A DNA stretch of 35,969 bases, taken from positions 1 through 35,969 of the forward strand of contig NZ_MDEJ01000030.1 in assembly GCF_002940065.1 (NCBI RefSeq), in the 5' to 3' direction. The notes beneath the pieces were generated by a model that saw nothing but the letters and a program-made list of their open reading frames with translations, ran no database searches and had not been told where the DNA came from. This document shows positions 19,505 to 28,668 of this stretch, piece after piece; the stretch's first letter is position 1, and the number at the start of each line of letters is the position of its first letter. This DNA comes from Xanthomonas populi (GTDB lineage Bacteria; Pseudomonadota; Gammaproteobacteria; Xanthomonadales; Xanthomonadaceae). A program made the translations under genes and the position numbers.

Positions 19505-20756
19505 GCGACGCCCCCGATTTTTCGATATCCGCCTTCACCAGATAACTCTGCTCCACCACCACCGCATCCCCCAACGCAACCCCTGAAACCACCTCCACCT
19601 GCTGCGCATCGCGCGCGCCCAACTTCACCGGCCGTACCTCGTACACATCCCCCACCCGCACAAACACCACCTCCCAGTCGCGAAACTGCTGTAACGCGCC
19701 CGCCGGCACTACCATCGCCGCCGGTTGCTGCGCCACCGTCACCCGCGCCTTCACCGCCGACCCTGGCCGCCACAAGCCATCGCTGTTGCGCAACACCGCG
19801 CGCGCCACCGTGCTCTGGCTGGCAGTGGCGGTGCCCGGCAACACGCGCTCCAACGTGGTCTGCGCCACCACCCCATCGCTGATGCGCGTCACCGTCACGG
19901 GTGCGCCCGCGGTGATGTGCCCGGCGTCGGCGCCGAAGATGTGCAGATCCACCCACAAGCTCGACAGGTCGGCAATCTCGAACAGCGACTGGCCTTCGCC
20001 CGCATTGCTGCCCAGGCTGGCGTTGCGCACCAGCACGGTGCCGCCGATCGGTGCGCTCACCGAGTAGGTGGTCAGGCTCAGATTGCTCTCCACCGTGGCC
20101 AAGACCTGACCGGCGCGCACCTGATCGCCGACGTTGACGCGCAAGCTGCGCACCGGACCGGGAAAGCGTGCGGTCGCCTGCGCCTGCGCACCTTCTGCCG
20201 GCGTCAACAGACCTTGCACTTCATGCTGGTCGGCAATGCTGCCGGGGCCAACGGACGCAACCCGAATACCGGCGTCCTGCGCGATCTTTGCCGCGATGGT
20301 GGTGCGGCCTTCATAGCTGGGATAGACCCAGCGGCGCGGCTTGCCCTGCACGGTGGCACGCACCTCGACATCGAACGAGTGCGGCTCACCCACGGTGCTG
20401 TCGGCCAGCAGACTGCCGTCGTCGCGCGCACGCAATTGGTGCACTTCGTTGACGCCGCCGAGCCGGGTCAAACGCACCTCCACGCTGCCGGCGCTGGGCG
20501 GTAATGGTTTGCCGTCGCGATACAGCCAGGCTTGATACGTCGGCGCCGTGCCGTCTTCGGCAATCGCCAGCTCCACGCTGTCGCCGTCCTGGCTGAGCAG
20601 GCGGCCGCCGTGTGCGCCCTTTTGTGCTTCTTCGCCGTGTGCGTCGGCTTCAACCTCTGCGCCGGGCGTTTCGTGCTCATGGGCTTGTTCGCTACTGCGG
20701 CCGCAGCCGCTCAGCAACAGCGCCAACACAAGCGGCGCGATCAAAAGACGTGTCAT
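19494..20756 (-). CDS. czcB: CzcB-type periplasmic adaptor lipoprotein
   Basis: A 420-residue membrane fusion protein linking the CzcA pump to the CzcC outer-membrane channel. The N-terminus MTRLLIAPLVLALLLSGCGRS is a lipoprotein signal with lipobox LSGC, so the protein is probably inner-membrane anchored. A His/Glu-rich stretch (EQAHEHETPGAEVEADAHGEE) follows, likely binding metal, and the protein ends in ASHDH. Lipoyl-like halves are seen at VRSLRVNVGDQVRAGQVLATV and VSAPIGGTVLVRNASLG. The ATG at 20756 overlaps the stop of the preceding 90-residue ORF (ATGA), pointing to translational coupling. AGGA lies about 10 bases upstream. Confidence 0.92.
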
Positions 20757-21025
20757 CGAAGGGAATCCTGGTTGGCGCCGGCGCACTGGTCGGGCGAACG
20801 AACGAAGAAGGGATGCGCTGAATCCGCGCTAGGCGCGAGCATCGCGTGGCGACTGCTGGATGCCGACGCGGTTGCGGTTGCCAATGCCAATACCGATGCC
20901 GATGCCGATACCGATACCGATGCCGATGCCGATGCCGATGCCGATGCCGATGCCGATGCTGGCGCAGCAGATCCAAGCGGACGCATGCAGGCCGCGCGAA
21001 AACGCGCAGCGGAAGTAGCGCTCAT
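20753..21025 (-). CDS. Ala-Ser repeat ORF inside czc operon
   Basis: A 90-residue frame whose ATG at 21025 overlaps the czcC stop by ATGA and whose TGA overlaps the czcB ATG in the same way. These two 4-base overlaps are typical of translationally coupled operon genes. The middle is a run of alternating Ala and Ser encoded by the hexanucleotide tract at 20880-20957; because the unit is six bases, gain or loss of units keeps the frame. The rest has no recognised domain and no membrane segment. It may be a real small protein, or simply a frame kept open so that ribosomes can move from czcC to czcB. Confidence 0.5.
   Translation of the reverse strand: MSATSAARFRAACMRPLGSAAPASASASASASASASVSVSASASVLALATATASASSSRHAMLAPSADSAHPFFVRSPDQCAGANQDSLR
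20880..20957. repeat. Hexanucleotide tandem repeat, 13 units
   Basis: Thirteen contiguous 6-base units: two GCCAAT, then eleven of the form (G/A)CCGAT. The last six are identical GCCGAT. The tract lies between czcC and czcB and encodes the Ala-Ser run of the small ORF there. Slippage would change protein length in two-residue steps. Confidence 0.9.
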
Positions 21026-22293
21026 GGCCCCACCTGCGCAGCGACTTCAACCACAAACGGCTGCCCGGTCAAGCGCTGAATCTCGATCAACGCGGTCTGC
21101 GCTTCCAACGCGGCGGCCAGTTGCTGCTGACGTGCATCGCTGCGCTGCGCCTGCAGCTGCGCCCAGTCCAGATAACTGGTCGCACCGGCGCGGTAGGCGC
21201 GCTCGGCGGCGGCATCGGCGCGCGCAAGTGCAGGCAACACATCGCTGCGCATGCGCGTCACTTCCAGCTGCGCGGCGCGGTAGCGGCCATGCGCATCGGC
21301 CAGGGTGGTGTAGAGCACCAACGCCTGCGACTGCCGTTCGATATCAAGCAACGACAGCTCCGCCTCGGCGGCGCGGATCTCCGGTTGCGCGCGGGCGGCG
21401 CTGCCCAAGGCCAGCGAGACGCTGCCGAGCAGTGCGGTGGCGTCGTTGGCTTCGAGCCGGCGCACGCCCACCTGCCAGTCCAGATCCGGGCGGGCCTGGC
21501 TGCGTGCCAACCGCACACGCGCCTCGCGCACGCGCTGCTCGCCGTTCAAGCGCGCCAGTTCGGGGGTGGCATCGAGCAGCTGCGCCAACACCTCGAACTC
21601 GGGAATGGCCGGCAACCGCAGCGGGTCGCCGGTGACGGCGCCGAAGTCCGGCGTTCGCTGCCCCCACAGCACCGCCAGCTGGCGACGTGCGGCCAGCAGT
21701 TCCTGCTGGGCGCGGTCGCGTTCCAGCTCCGCACGCGCCTGCTGGGCTTGCGCGGTCAACACGACCGATTCGGGCGATGCCCCGGCCTGCAGCCGCTGGC
21801 GCGCGGCACTGACGGTGCGCTGGCGCTGGGCCAGGGTTTCCAGCGCAACCGCATGCCGTTGCGCGGCCATGCCGATAGCGAGATAACGCCGCGCTACGTC
21901 GGCCAGCACATCCAGACGCGCCAGCGCCCGCTGCGGCGCCAGTGCGTCGATACGTGCCTGGGCCAGGGTGCGGCGCGCGTCGAGCTTGCCGCCGCGTTCC
22001 AGCACACCGGCCAGGGTGACGGTGAGTTCGGCCTTGTCCAGCGCGCGGGTCGGGCCGGTGCCGAACACGTTTTCCAGTTCGGCGCCGATGCGCAAGGGCG
22101 GACGCAAAGCGTCGCGCTCAGCTTCTGCGGTGAGGACCGCGCGCTGGCCGTCGGCCAGGCGCAGATCGGGGTGCTGCCGGGCAACGCGCGCAATGGCGTC
22201 GTCCAGGGTCAGCACGGGTCTGGGCGGTACGTCCTGCGCCATGGCGCACGGCACCACCGTGAAGACGGCAAGCGCCGTCAGTCGCAACCACAT
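21022..22293 (-). CDS. czcC: CzcC-type outer-membrane efflux channel
   Basis: A 423-residue TolC-family outer-membrane protein that completes the CzcCBA export channel. A signal peptide MWLRLTALAVFTVVPCAMA is cleaved before QDVPP. LTLDDAIARVARQHPDLR opens the first outer-membrane factor repeat. Long Ala/Arg/Glu/Gln helices follow, including ARQRLQAGASPESVVL and, in the second half, AYRAGATSYLDWAQLQAQR, the paired hairpin-helix positions of this family. It lies between the czcI-like gene (55 bases upstream) and the Ala-Ser ORF (ATGA overlap). Length and order fit a CzcC protein. Confidence 0.92.
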   Translation of the reverse strand: MWLRLTALAVFTVVPCAMAQDVPPRPVLTLDDAIARVARQHPDLRLADGQRAVLTAEAERDALRPPLRIGAELENVFGTGPTRALDKAELTVTLAGVLERGGKLDARRTLAQARIDALAPQRALARLDVLADVARRYLAIGMAAQRHAVALETLAQRQRTVSAARQRLQAGASPESVVLTAQAQQARAELERDRAQQELLAARRQLAVLWGQRTPDFGAVTGDPLRLPAIPEFEVLAQLLDATPELARLNGEQRVREARVRLARSQARPDLDWQVGVRRLEANDATALLGSVSLALGSAARAQPEIRAAEAELSLLDIERQSQALVLYTTLADAHGRYRAAQLEVTRMRSDVLPALARADAAAERAYRAGATSYLDWAQLQAQRSDARQQQLAAALEAQTALIEIQRLTGQPFVVEVAAQVGP

Positions 22294-22348
22294 GAGGGTG
22301 TCTCCGGAATCGGGATCAATGGACAGGCCGGCAGCCGCCGGCGATGCA

Positions 22349-22732
22349 TCACGCCGCGATCGGGGGACGCAATCCGATCTCGCTCAGCTGCGAGCGGTAG
22401 TACGCGAAGACGGCCACAGGCCTGGCCTGCGTGTGCATGGACAACGGCAGCCAGACCAGCGCCGGCAACACGGCCGGATTCTGGCCGTGGCAGTAGCCGC
22501 TATGCATCAAGGCGTGCATCAGGCCGGCACCATCGCGCTCGCCGGCATCGCCTTCATCGGTGCCGTCATGGCCATGCGGCGCGGTGTCTTCCAGGTGCAT
22601 CTGGTCGTGCGCCAGCGCATGCACATCGCCCAGCGCGCAGGCCACTGGTGCGACCAGCACGCCCATGGCCAGCACTACCAGCGCCATCAGGCGCAGCAAG
22701 GAGTGCAACAGGCGGGCGCGGCGAAGCAACAT
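22349..22732 (-). CDS. His-rich CzcI/CopL-like leader protein
   Basis: A 127-residue protein beginning with a hydrophobic signal/membrane segment (LLHSLLRLMALVVLAMGVLVAPVAC shape). A His/Asp/Glu-rich periplasmic part follows: DVHALAHDQMHLEDTAPHG, HDGTDEGDAGERDG and HALMHSGYCHG. Small His-rich proteins of this kind (DUF2946-like, CzcI, CopL) often open metal-resistance operons and tune or buffer the response. It is the first gene of the czc operon, and its His clusters fit Zn, Cd or Cu binding. I cannot name the subfamily firmly. ATG 22732 is used since the hydrophobic segment starts within ten residues of it. Confidence 0.7.
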   Translation of the reverse strand: MLLRRARLLHSLLRLMALVVLAMGVLVAPVACALGDVHALAHDQMHLEDTAPHGHDGTDEGDAGERDGAGLMHALMHSGYCHGQNPAVLPALVWLPLSMHTQARPVAVFAYYRSQLSEIGLRPPIAA

Positions 22733-22854
22733 GGGCGCAGCGTATCGGGGGCCGGGGCGGTTACACAATCGCATGCATGGCGGAGCTTCGTTTAAGTGCA
22801 GTCGGAAGCTCAGGGCAAAAGCCTTGGTGAACAGAGGGCGCGATGCCCTCACCG

Positions 22855-22931
22855 CTCGCGGGACACGCCGTGAATCCATTCTTGGAGGCTCATTGGCGGC
22901 ATCCATGCCGCCACACGGTCCCGCAAGCGGC
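22855..22931 (+). repeat. Structured intergenic repeat, copy 1
   Basis: The element starts CGCGGGACACGCCGTGAATC and ends ACGGTCCCGC. It contains a perfect hairpin TGGCGGCAT/ATGCCGCCA, bracketed by GCGGGAC/GTCCCGC arms. A second copy lies in inverted orientation at 23014-23091. Confidence 0.75.
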
Positions 22932-23013
22932 GAGGACACCGCACCAGAGAGTTGTAGGTTGCTTTGTTCAAAAGCATGCACACCGACCATCTCGACTGGT
23001 CCTTACCCGCGCA

Positions 23014-23091
23014 CCGTCGCGGGACCTTATGCGGCACGGATGCCGCGTAAGAGCCTACAAGGACGTACTTGCGGCGTGTCCTGCGATGGTG
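23014..23091 (-). repeat. Structured intergenic repeat, copy 2 (inverted)
   Basis: Read on the minus strand this begins CGCAGGACACGCCGCAAGTA, continues TGTAGGCTCTTACGCGGCAT and ends AAGGTCCCGCGACGG. It lines up with copy 1 along its whole length, with compensating changes in the central hairpin (GCGGCA/TGCCGC). Confidence 0.75.
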
Positions 23092-23172
23092 GGCGGGCAA
23101 GGGCCTTGCAGCCAAACCACAGACCAGACGCTCTACAGTGGTCCTGTCAGCCGCTCCAGATGCCCCCGGGCA

Positions 23173-25164
23173 TCACAGCGCCGCGTTGCGGGCCGGCTTG
23201 GCGTCGGCCGGGCGTGCCTTGCTGTCGGCGATAAAGGCGCGCACCTGCTGCTCCAGCACCGGCAAGGTCACCGAGCCCTGCTTCAGTACCGCGTCGTGGA
23301 AGGCCTTGATGTCGAAGCGGTCGCCCAGCTCCTTTTCGGCCTCGCCACGCAGCTTGACGAGGGTGATCTCGCCCAGCGTGTAGCTCAGCGCCTGGCCGGG
23401 CCAGGAGATGTAGCGGTCCACCTCGGTGGTGACCTCGTGCTCGCTCAGCGCGGTGCGGTCGCGCAAGTAAGAGCGGCTAACAAAACTACTGCGCTCACCG
23501 CCAGGCGGGCGCGGCCGGTGCTCGGAATCGGCATGTACCACTCGTACACTCCGGTTCTGAGCGCGCCGTCCGCACCCACCTGACGACTGCTCGCTACGTT
23601 TTGTTAGCCGCTCTAAGCCAGCGCCTGATCGCGGCTCCAGCCGTCGTGGTGCACGCCGGTGTCGATCACCAGCCGGCAGGCGCGCCACATTTCGTAGGTG
23701 AGCCGGCCGAATTCTTCGTACGTGGTCTGGTAGATGCCCATCTCCTGGCCGAGCTTTTCGGTGTATAGCGTCCAGCCTTCGTCGCAGGCGGAAATGTAGT
23801 TTTCGCGGCGGAACGCGGGCTGATCGCCCTGCTACAACGCCAGCGAGCCCTGCAGCGAATGACCGGGCGAGGACTCGTGCAAGGTCAGCGCCGGCAGGGT
23901 GTACAACGGCCGCGATGGCAGGTTGTAGGTGTTGACCCGTAGGTGGTGGCGCCCACGCTCCCGGCGGTCCAGAACGGGGCGATATCGTCCGGCACCGGCT
24001 TGATAGTGAAGCGCCCGCGCGGCAGCGTGCCGATGAACGTGCCGACCTGCCCGTCCACGCGCTTGGAGATCCACGCGGCGCGATCGAGCAGCTCCTGCGG
24101 GGTCTTGGCGTAGAACTGCGGATCGGTGCGCAGGAAGGTCAGGAACTGCGCAAAGCTGCCCTTGAAGCCGACCTGCCGGATGATCGCGTTCATCTGCGCC
24201 TGGATGCGCGCCACCGCGTCCAGACCGATCTGGTGGATGTGCTCCGGGGTCAGTTCCAGCGTGGTGTATTCGCGGATCTGCTGGCGGTAGAACGCCTTGC
24301 CGTCGGGCAGCGCTTCGGCCGCCAGCGTGGTGCGCGCCTGTGGCATGTAGTCGTTGCGGAAGAAGGTCAGCAGCTTGGCGTAGGCCGGCAATACCGCGCC
24401 GCTGAGCGCGGCCTTGGCCTGTTCGCGCAACTGCGCCTGTTCGGCAGCGGGGATCTGGGACGGCAGCTGCTTGAACGGTGCGTAGAAGCTGGACGCGGTG
24501 GGATCTTTGACCACGGCCACGGCCACGGCCACGGTGGCGATGGAGACATCGCGGCCATCCAGCACCGCACGCGGCACGCTGAAACCGCGTGCCAGGCCGG
24601 CGCGCATATTGGCGGTCTGCTGGTCGAAGTAGCGCGGCACATCATTGAGGCGCGCGATATAGGCGCGGTACTCGGCAGCGGTCTTCATCGGCCGCTGCGC
24701 CATGAGGCCCAGGTTGGACCAGAACGAGCTGTCCGAATTGAACGGCATCTCGTACAGGCGCAGGCGCACCTCAGCGGCGAGGTCTTCCACCTGCGGGCGG
24801 TAGATGGCGTAATTGACCTGGTTGGCGGGCGAGAGCTGCTTCGGGTCGATGCCATCGAGCTGCTTGAGCACGCCGTCCCACACTGCCAGGCGCGCCTGCT
24901 GCGCGGCCGGGCCGACATCGGGCAGATGGGTATTGTCGCCAGTGGTGTCGCTGTCTTCGTCCGCCTGGCCGGTCTCTGCCTGGCGCCAGCTCCATTCCTT
25001 TTCGTAGATGGCGCGGAAGCGCGCATCGGTGGGGCGCTCGGCAGTCAGCGTGGCAGGCGGCGCCACAGGCGCCACCGGTGCCGGTGCGGTGGCCTGCGCC
25101 GAAGCGGCGACGAAGCTTGCGCCCACAGGGCGAGCGTGAGTGCGGCGGCGAGACGAGATGTCAC
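23173..25164 (-). pseudogene. DUF885 family periplasmic protein, multiply broken
   Basis: DUF885 proteins are ~600-residue exported proteins thought to be metal-dependent hydrolases. A GTG at 25164 opens a signal-like sequence (TSRLAAALTLAL), but a missing base near 25120 shifts it away from GASFVAASAQA. A long good frame then runs from PTDARFRAIYEKEWSWRQ to DIAPFWTAG. Near 23940 a base is lost at an expected Trp codon; homology resumes VNTYNLPSRPLYTLPAL and includes the family motif LHESSPGH. A TAG at 23832-23834 interrupts GSLALxQGDQPAF. A 143-bp insertion with a 3-bp duplication then splits RDQALAYLRDRTAL. The end, from LSEHEVTTEVDRYI to the stop at 23173, is intact. Four lesions make it a clear pseudogene. 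Confidence 0.9.
23471..23613. mobile_element. 143-bp MITE-like insertion
   Basis: The element is bounded by perfect 16-bp inverted repeats, GAGCGGCTAACAAAAC and its reverse complement, and flanked by a direct TAA at 23468-23470 and 23614-23616. Removing the element and one TAA rejoins the DUF885 coding sequence exactly at the codons for ALAYLRDR. There is no room for a transposase, so it must move in trans. The 3-bp TNA target and GA... ends are compatible with IS5-superfamily enzymes of the IS1031 type; that assignment is an inference. Confidence 0.9.
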
Positions 25165-25246
25165 GTGCGGGCGGCCTGCGTCTGGATCGATCGTTCGATC
25201 ATGGCAGCCTGGGCGGCCACTGCCATGGGCCGGAAGTCCCAGCGTC

Positions 25247-25295
25247 GGGATTGGGGATTGGGGTGAGGGCTATCTCCGGTGGCGCGCGTGCCACC
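25247..25295 (+). other. G-quadruplex motif and hairpin
   Basis: GGGATTGGGGATTGGGG followed by TGAGGG (25247-25269) gives four G-runs with loops of three bases, a canonical quadruplex pattern. A hairpin GGTGGC-GCGCGT-GCCACC follows at 25278-25295. Both lie between rsmG and the DUF885 pseudogene and could affect the end of the rsmG transcript. The rest of 25165-25394 shows no gene. Confidence 0.5.
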
Positions 25296-25394
25296 GTCCC
25301 TTCGGGTGCCTTCCCCAGCAGGCGGGAGATGCGACCAGGCGCCGTGGCTTTTAGCGTCCGCAATGCGCGAGACCCAGATACGCAGGCCACCGCT

Positions 25395-26036
25395 TCAGCC
25401 TGCCTTGCGCACCACCACCAGATGCCGCTCGCCGTCCAGGCCGGGCACCTGCAGCGGATGCACCTCGCCGACGCTCCAGCCGGCGGGCAGTGCGGCGATC
25501 TCGTCGTGCGGGTAGATGCCCTTCATCGCCAGCAGGCTGCCGCCCGGGCGCAGCAGGTGCCCGCCCACTTCAATGATGCCGGCCAGCGTATCCAGCGCCC
25601 GCGCGGTGAGGTGGTCGTAGGCGGCCGGTTCGTCCAGCGCCTCGGCGCGCGACTCGGCCACGCGTGCATTGCCCAGCGCCAGCTGACGCAACGCCTCGCG
25701 CATGAAGCGCGCCTTCTTGCCGTTGCTTTCCACCAGCGTCACCTGCAGCTGCGGGCGGGTGATCGCCAGCGGAATGCCCGGCAGGCCGGGGCCGGTGCCC
25801 AGATCGGCCAGCGTGCCGCTGGCGATGTAGGGCTGCATGGCCAGCGAATCAAGCAGATGGCGGGTGACCATCGCGCGCGGGTCGCGCACGGCGGTGAGGT
25901 TGTAGGTCTTGTTCCAACGCACCAGCAGCGTCAGATAGCGCAACAACGGCGCGGCAAACGCCGCGTCCAGGGATTGAGCCTGCAGGCCGTTGGCCAGCGC
26001 AGCGGCTACATCGGGGGCAAGTGCGACATCGTTCAT
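25395..26036 (-). CDS. rsmG: 16S rRNA 7-methylguanosine methyltransferase RsmG
   Basis: A 213-residue SAM-dependent methyltransferase (also called GidB) that methylates N7 of G527 in 16S rRNA; loss gives low-level streptomycin resistance in many bacteria. The family block [13 protein letters not shown] is followed by RHLLDSLAM, and the SAM loop is [16 protein letters not shown] with the acidic end-of-strand [26 protein letters not shown] corresponds to the conserved region near the substrate pocket. ATG 26036 is set by length and the absence of homology upstream. The gene is intact and divergent from the PhoD-like gene. Confidence 0.95.
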   Translation of the reverse strand: MNDVALAPDVAAALANGLQAQSLDAAFAAPLLRYLTLLVRWNKTYNLTAVRDPRAMVTRHLLDSLAMQPYIASGTLADLGTGPGLPGIPLAITRPQLQVTLVESNGKKARFMREALRQLALGNARVAESRAEALDEPAAYDHLTARALDTLAGIIEVGGHLLRPGGSLLAMKGIYPHDEIAALPAGWSVGEVHPLQVPGLDGERHLVVVRKAG

Positions 26037-26231
26037 TGTGCGATTATCGCAGGTGGCGGCCGCGGTCGGCAGCGCGGTGCTTGATGACACCGCCCACGTG
26101 GACGGCCACGCTTATGACGCGTGCGTGACCCGCTTCGCGCAACGGCACCGGACACTTGCCACGGCCACGCGGCGGTAAGACGACCGCAGTACATCTGGAG
26201 ACCGCCGCCCAACGTCTTGTCGAGCACGCCC

Positions 26232-27818
26232 ATGCCCGTCTCCGATCCCGCCCGCCGCCGCGTGTTGCAAGGTTTGGGGGCCGGGCTGTTGTTGCCCGCC
26301 ACCGCCGCTTGGTCCACGCGTAGTCTGGCCGCGCCCTCCGGGCGGCCGGTGATCACCGACGGGGTGCAGAGCGGCGATGTGCTGGAGAGCCGCGCGATGC
26401 TGTGGAGTCGCTGCGATCGGCCGGCGCGGCTGTGGGTGGAATGGGATACGCGCCCCAGCCTGCGCCAGGCGCGCCGCGTGGACGGGCCGATGGCGGTGCC
26501 GGCGCACGATTTCACTGCGCGTGTGGACTTGGATGCATTGCCGCGCGATCAGGACATCTTCTACCGGGTGCGCTTCGAAGATGCCGATAACGGCGTCTTG
26601 AGCGCGCCGGTGCACGGCCATCTGCGCAGTGCGCCGCAGGCGCGGGGCGATGTGCGGTTTGTGTGGAGCGGCGACACCGTGGGCCAGGGCTTCGGCATCA
26701 ATCCGAACATCGGCGGCATGCGCATCTACAGCGCGATGCGCGAGCGCAACCCGGATTTCTTCCTGCACAGCGGCGACACCATCTATGCCGATGGCCCGAT
26801 CCCGGCCGAGCTGATCGTCGAAGAGGGCAAGCGCTGGCGCAATCTCACCACCGCGGCCAAGAGCAAGGTGGCCGAAACGCTGGACGAATTTCGCGGCAAT
26901 TACCGCTACAACCTGCTCGACGCGCATGTGCGCCGCTTCAATGCCGAGGTCGCGCAACTCTGGCAATGGGACGATCACGAAACCACCAACAACTGGTCGC
27001 CCGGCAAGCAACTGGACGAGCGCTATCGGGTGCGCGATATCGAGGTGCTGGCCGGGCGCGCACGTCGCGCGTTTCTGGAATATGCGCCGATGCGCGGCGT
27101 GCGCGCCGATGGCGACGGGCGCATCTATCGCAAGATCAGTTATGGCCCGCTGCTGGATGTGTTCGTGCTGGACATGCGCAGTGATCGCGGCGCCAACAGC
27201 GACAATCTGCAGCCGCAACCGGGCGCGGACGCGGCATTTCTCGGCGCGCAACAACTGGCGTGGCTGCAACGCGAACTGGCCGGCTCACGCGCGCAATGGA
27301 AGGTAATTGCCGCCGACATGCCGATCGGCCTGCAGGTGCCCGATGGGCACGATGCCGCAGGCCGGGCGCGCTGGGAAGCGATCGCCAATGGCGACCCGGG
27401 CGTGCCGCGCGGTCGCGAACAAGAGATCGCCGCACTGCTGCGTTTCATCAGCGCAGCGCGCATCCGCAACACGGTGTGGCTGACCGCCGATGTGCACTAC
27501 TGCGCCGCCCATTACTACCACCCGGACCGCGCCGCGTTTCAGCAGTTCGAGCCGTTCTGGGAGTTCGTCGCCGGCCCGCTTAATGCGGGCAGTTTCGGCC
27601 CGAATGCATTGGATGCCACTTTCGGCCCGACGGTGGTGTTCCAGAAGGCACCACCCGGACCGAACCTGTCGCCGCTGGCGGGATTTCAATTCTTTGGCGA
27701 AGTGGAGATCGATGGCGGCAGTGGCGTGCTGACGGTGACCTTGCGCGACCTGGATGGCGTAGCGCATTTTCGCCAGCCGATCTTGCCGCACGATGCGGTG
27801 CGGATTGAACGCGCTTGA
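26232..27818 (+). CDS. phoD: PhoD-family alkaline phosphatase/phosphodiesterase
   Basis: A 528-residue periplasmic metallophosphoesterase releasing phosphate from esters. The N-terminus MPVSDPARRRVLQGLGAGLL carries the twin-arginine motif, so it is exported folded by Tat. A fibronectin-like N-terminal domain (ITDGVQSGDV...MLWSRCDRPARLWVEWDT) precedes the catalytic domain. Metal ligands are visible at WSGDTVG, LHSGDTIYADGP, QWDDHETTNNW and WLTADVHYCAAHYYHP, the usual PhoD set. The ATG at 26232 places the twin arginines correctly. I see no Pho box in the 195 bases upstream. The gene is intact and convergent with the phosphopantetheinyl transferase gene. Confidence 0.9.
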   Translation: MPVSDPARRRVLQGLGAGLLLPATAAWSTRSLAAPSGRPVITDGVQSGDVLESRAMLWSRCDRPARLWVEWDTRPSLRQARRVDGPMAVPAHDFTARVDLDALPRDQDIFYRVRFEDADNGVLSAPVHGHLRSAPQARGDVRFVWSGDTVGQGFGINPNIGGMRIYSAMRERNPDFFLHSGDTIYADGPIPAELIVEEGKRWRNLTTAAKSKVAETLDEFRGNYRYNLLDAHVRRFNAEVAQLWQWDDHETTNNWSPGKQLDERYRVRDIEVLAGRARRAFLEYAPMRGVRADGDGRIYRKISYGPLLDVFVLDMRSDRGANSDNLQPQPGADAAFLGAQQLAWLQRELAGSRAQWKVIAADMPIGLQVPDGHDAAGRARWEAIANGDPGVPRGREQEIAALLRFISAARIRNTVWLTADVHYCAAHYYHPDRAAFQQFEPFWEFVAGPLNAGSFGPNALDATFGPTVVFQKAPPGPNLSPLAGFQFFGEVEIDGGSGVLTVTLRDLDGVAHFRQPILPHDAVRIERA

Positions 27819-27945
27819 CGCTACATCGCGAACGCTCGCCGGGCACTCACAACACGCAGGAACCAACGGCAGGCGTGTGCAGCATGCCGATGCACAACGC
27901 AGGTCACTCCTGCTTGGCAAGAACGCAGTCGATTGATCGCCGCGC

Positions 27946-28587
27946 TTATTCGGCAGCCAATGGATAAAACGCCAGCGCCGCACGGCACTCCGGCGCAGCC
28001 CACCATTCGTGCAGTTGCCAGTGGGCGGCAAGACCGAGTTCCGGATCGCACCACTGCAGTTGCAATGCGCCGTCGGGCGCCGGCGCATAGGCGAGCCGAT
28101 GCAGGCCGAACGACAGACCATGCCCGTAGGCCTTGAGCAAGGCTTCCTTGGCGCACCACAGGCGAAAAAACAGCGCTTGCTGCGGCGCTGGCTCCAGTGC
28201 GATCAGCAGGGCGATTTCGTCGGGATGGAAAAAGCGATGCGCGATCTCCAGCAGGCGTGGGCGCGGGCGAATGCGTTCCAGGTCCACGCCCAGCCGCACA
28301 CCTTCGCCCAGGCCGACTAGCAGGTACTCACCGCTGTGGCTCCAGCCGGCATCCCGGTTGGGCAAGGCCGGCCGCAGCCACGGACGCCCGCGCGCATCGC
28401 GCTGCAATGGCACGTTTTCAGGGTCCATTCCCAGTGCCCGACCCAGCAGTTGCCGAGCCTGCGGCTCGCCGCGTTCGCCATGCCGGTGCGGGCGCAGCCA
28501 TAGCTGCACCGGGCCGTGTTGCCAGCTTGCGTGCGCTGTCACGCCGCGTCCGCTCGGCCGAGCACACGGCAGTGCGCTGTATCGCAC
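27946..28587 (-). CDS. 4'-phosphopantetheinyl transferase
   Basis: About 213 residues of the Sfp/HetI type. The enzyme moves phosphopantetheine from CoA to carrier-protein serines, activating fatty-acid, polyketide or pigment synthesis carriers. Magnesium/CoA motifs are GVDLERIRPR and FFRLWCAKEALLKAYGHGL, the second being the diagnostic WxxKEAxxK block. WSHSGEYLLVGL is the usual upstream strand. The start is uncertain: a GTG at 28587 is the longest, and another GTG at 28542 (TAHASWQHG) is nearer to where homology begins. Neither has a good ribosome binding site. The partner carrier protein is not in the window. Confidence 0.88.
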   Translation of the reverse strand: MRYSALPCARPSGRGVTAHASWQHGPVQLWLRPHRHGERGEPQARQLLGRALGMDPENVPLQRDARGRPWLRPALPNRDAGWSHSGEYLLVGLGEGVRLGVDLERIRPRPRLLEIAHRFFHPDEIALLIALEPAPQQALFFRLWCAKEALLKAYGHGLSFGLHRLAYAPAPDGALQLQWCDPELGLAAHWQLHEWWAAPECRAALAFYPLAAE

Positions 28588-28668
28588 TCGACAGGTACTT
28601 CACGCCTGGGCGCGTTGAATAGCGGCCATGCATCACTTCCGATGCAAACGGACATGGAGATCGGCAAC

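Larger units (their letters stand above)
22733..23172. other. 440-base gap upstream of czc operon
   Basis: No gene is supported here. It must contain the promoter of the czc operon. It also holds a hairpin GAGGGC/GCCCTC at 22834-22850, two inverted copies of a ~76-bp structured repeat (described separately) and a hairpin GATGCCC/GGGCATC at 23159-23174 at the end of the DUF885 gene. Confidence 0.6.

Noticed and set aside
20880-20957. CRISPR-like or iteron array
   Set aside because: Units are contiguous hexamers with no spacers and no Cas or Rep gene nearby; it is a simple microsatellite.
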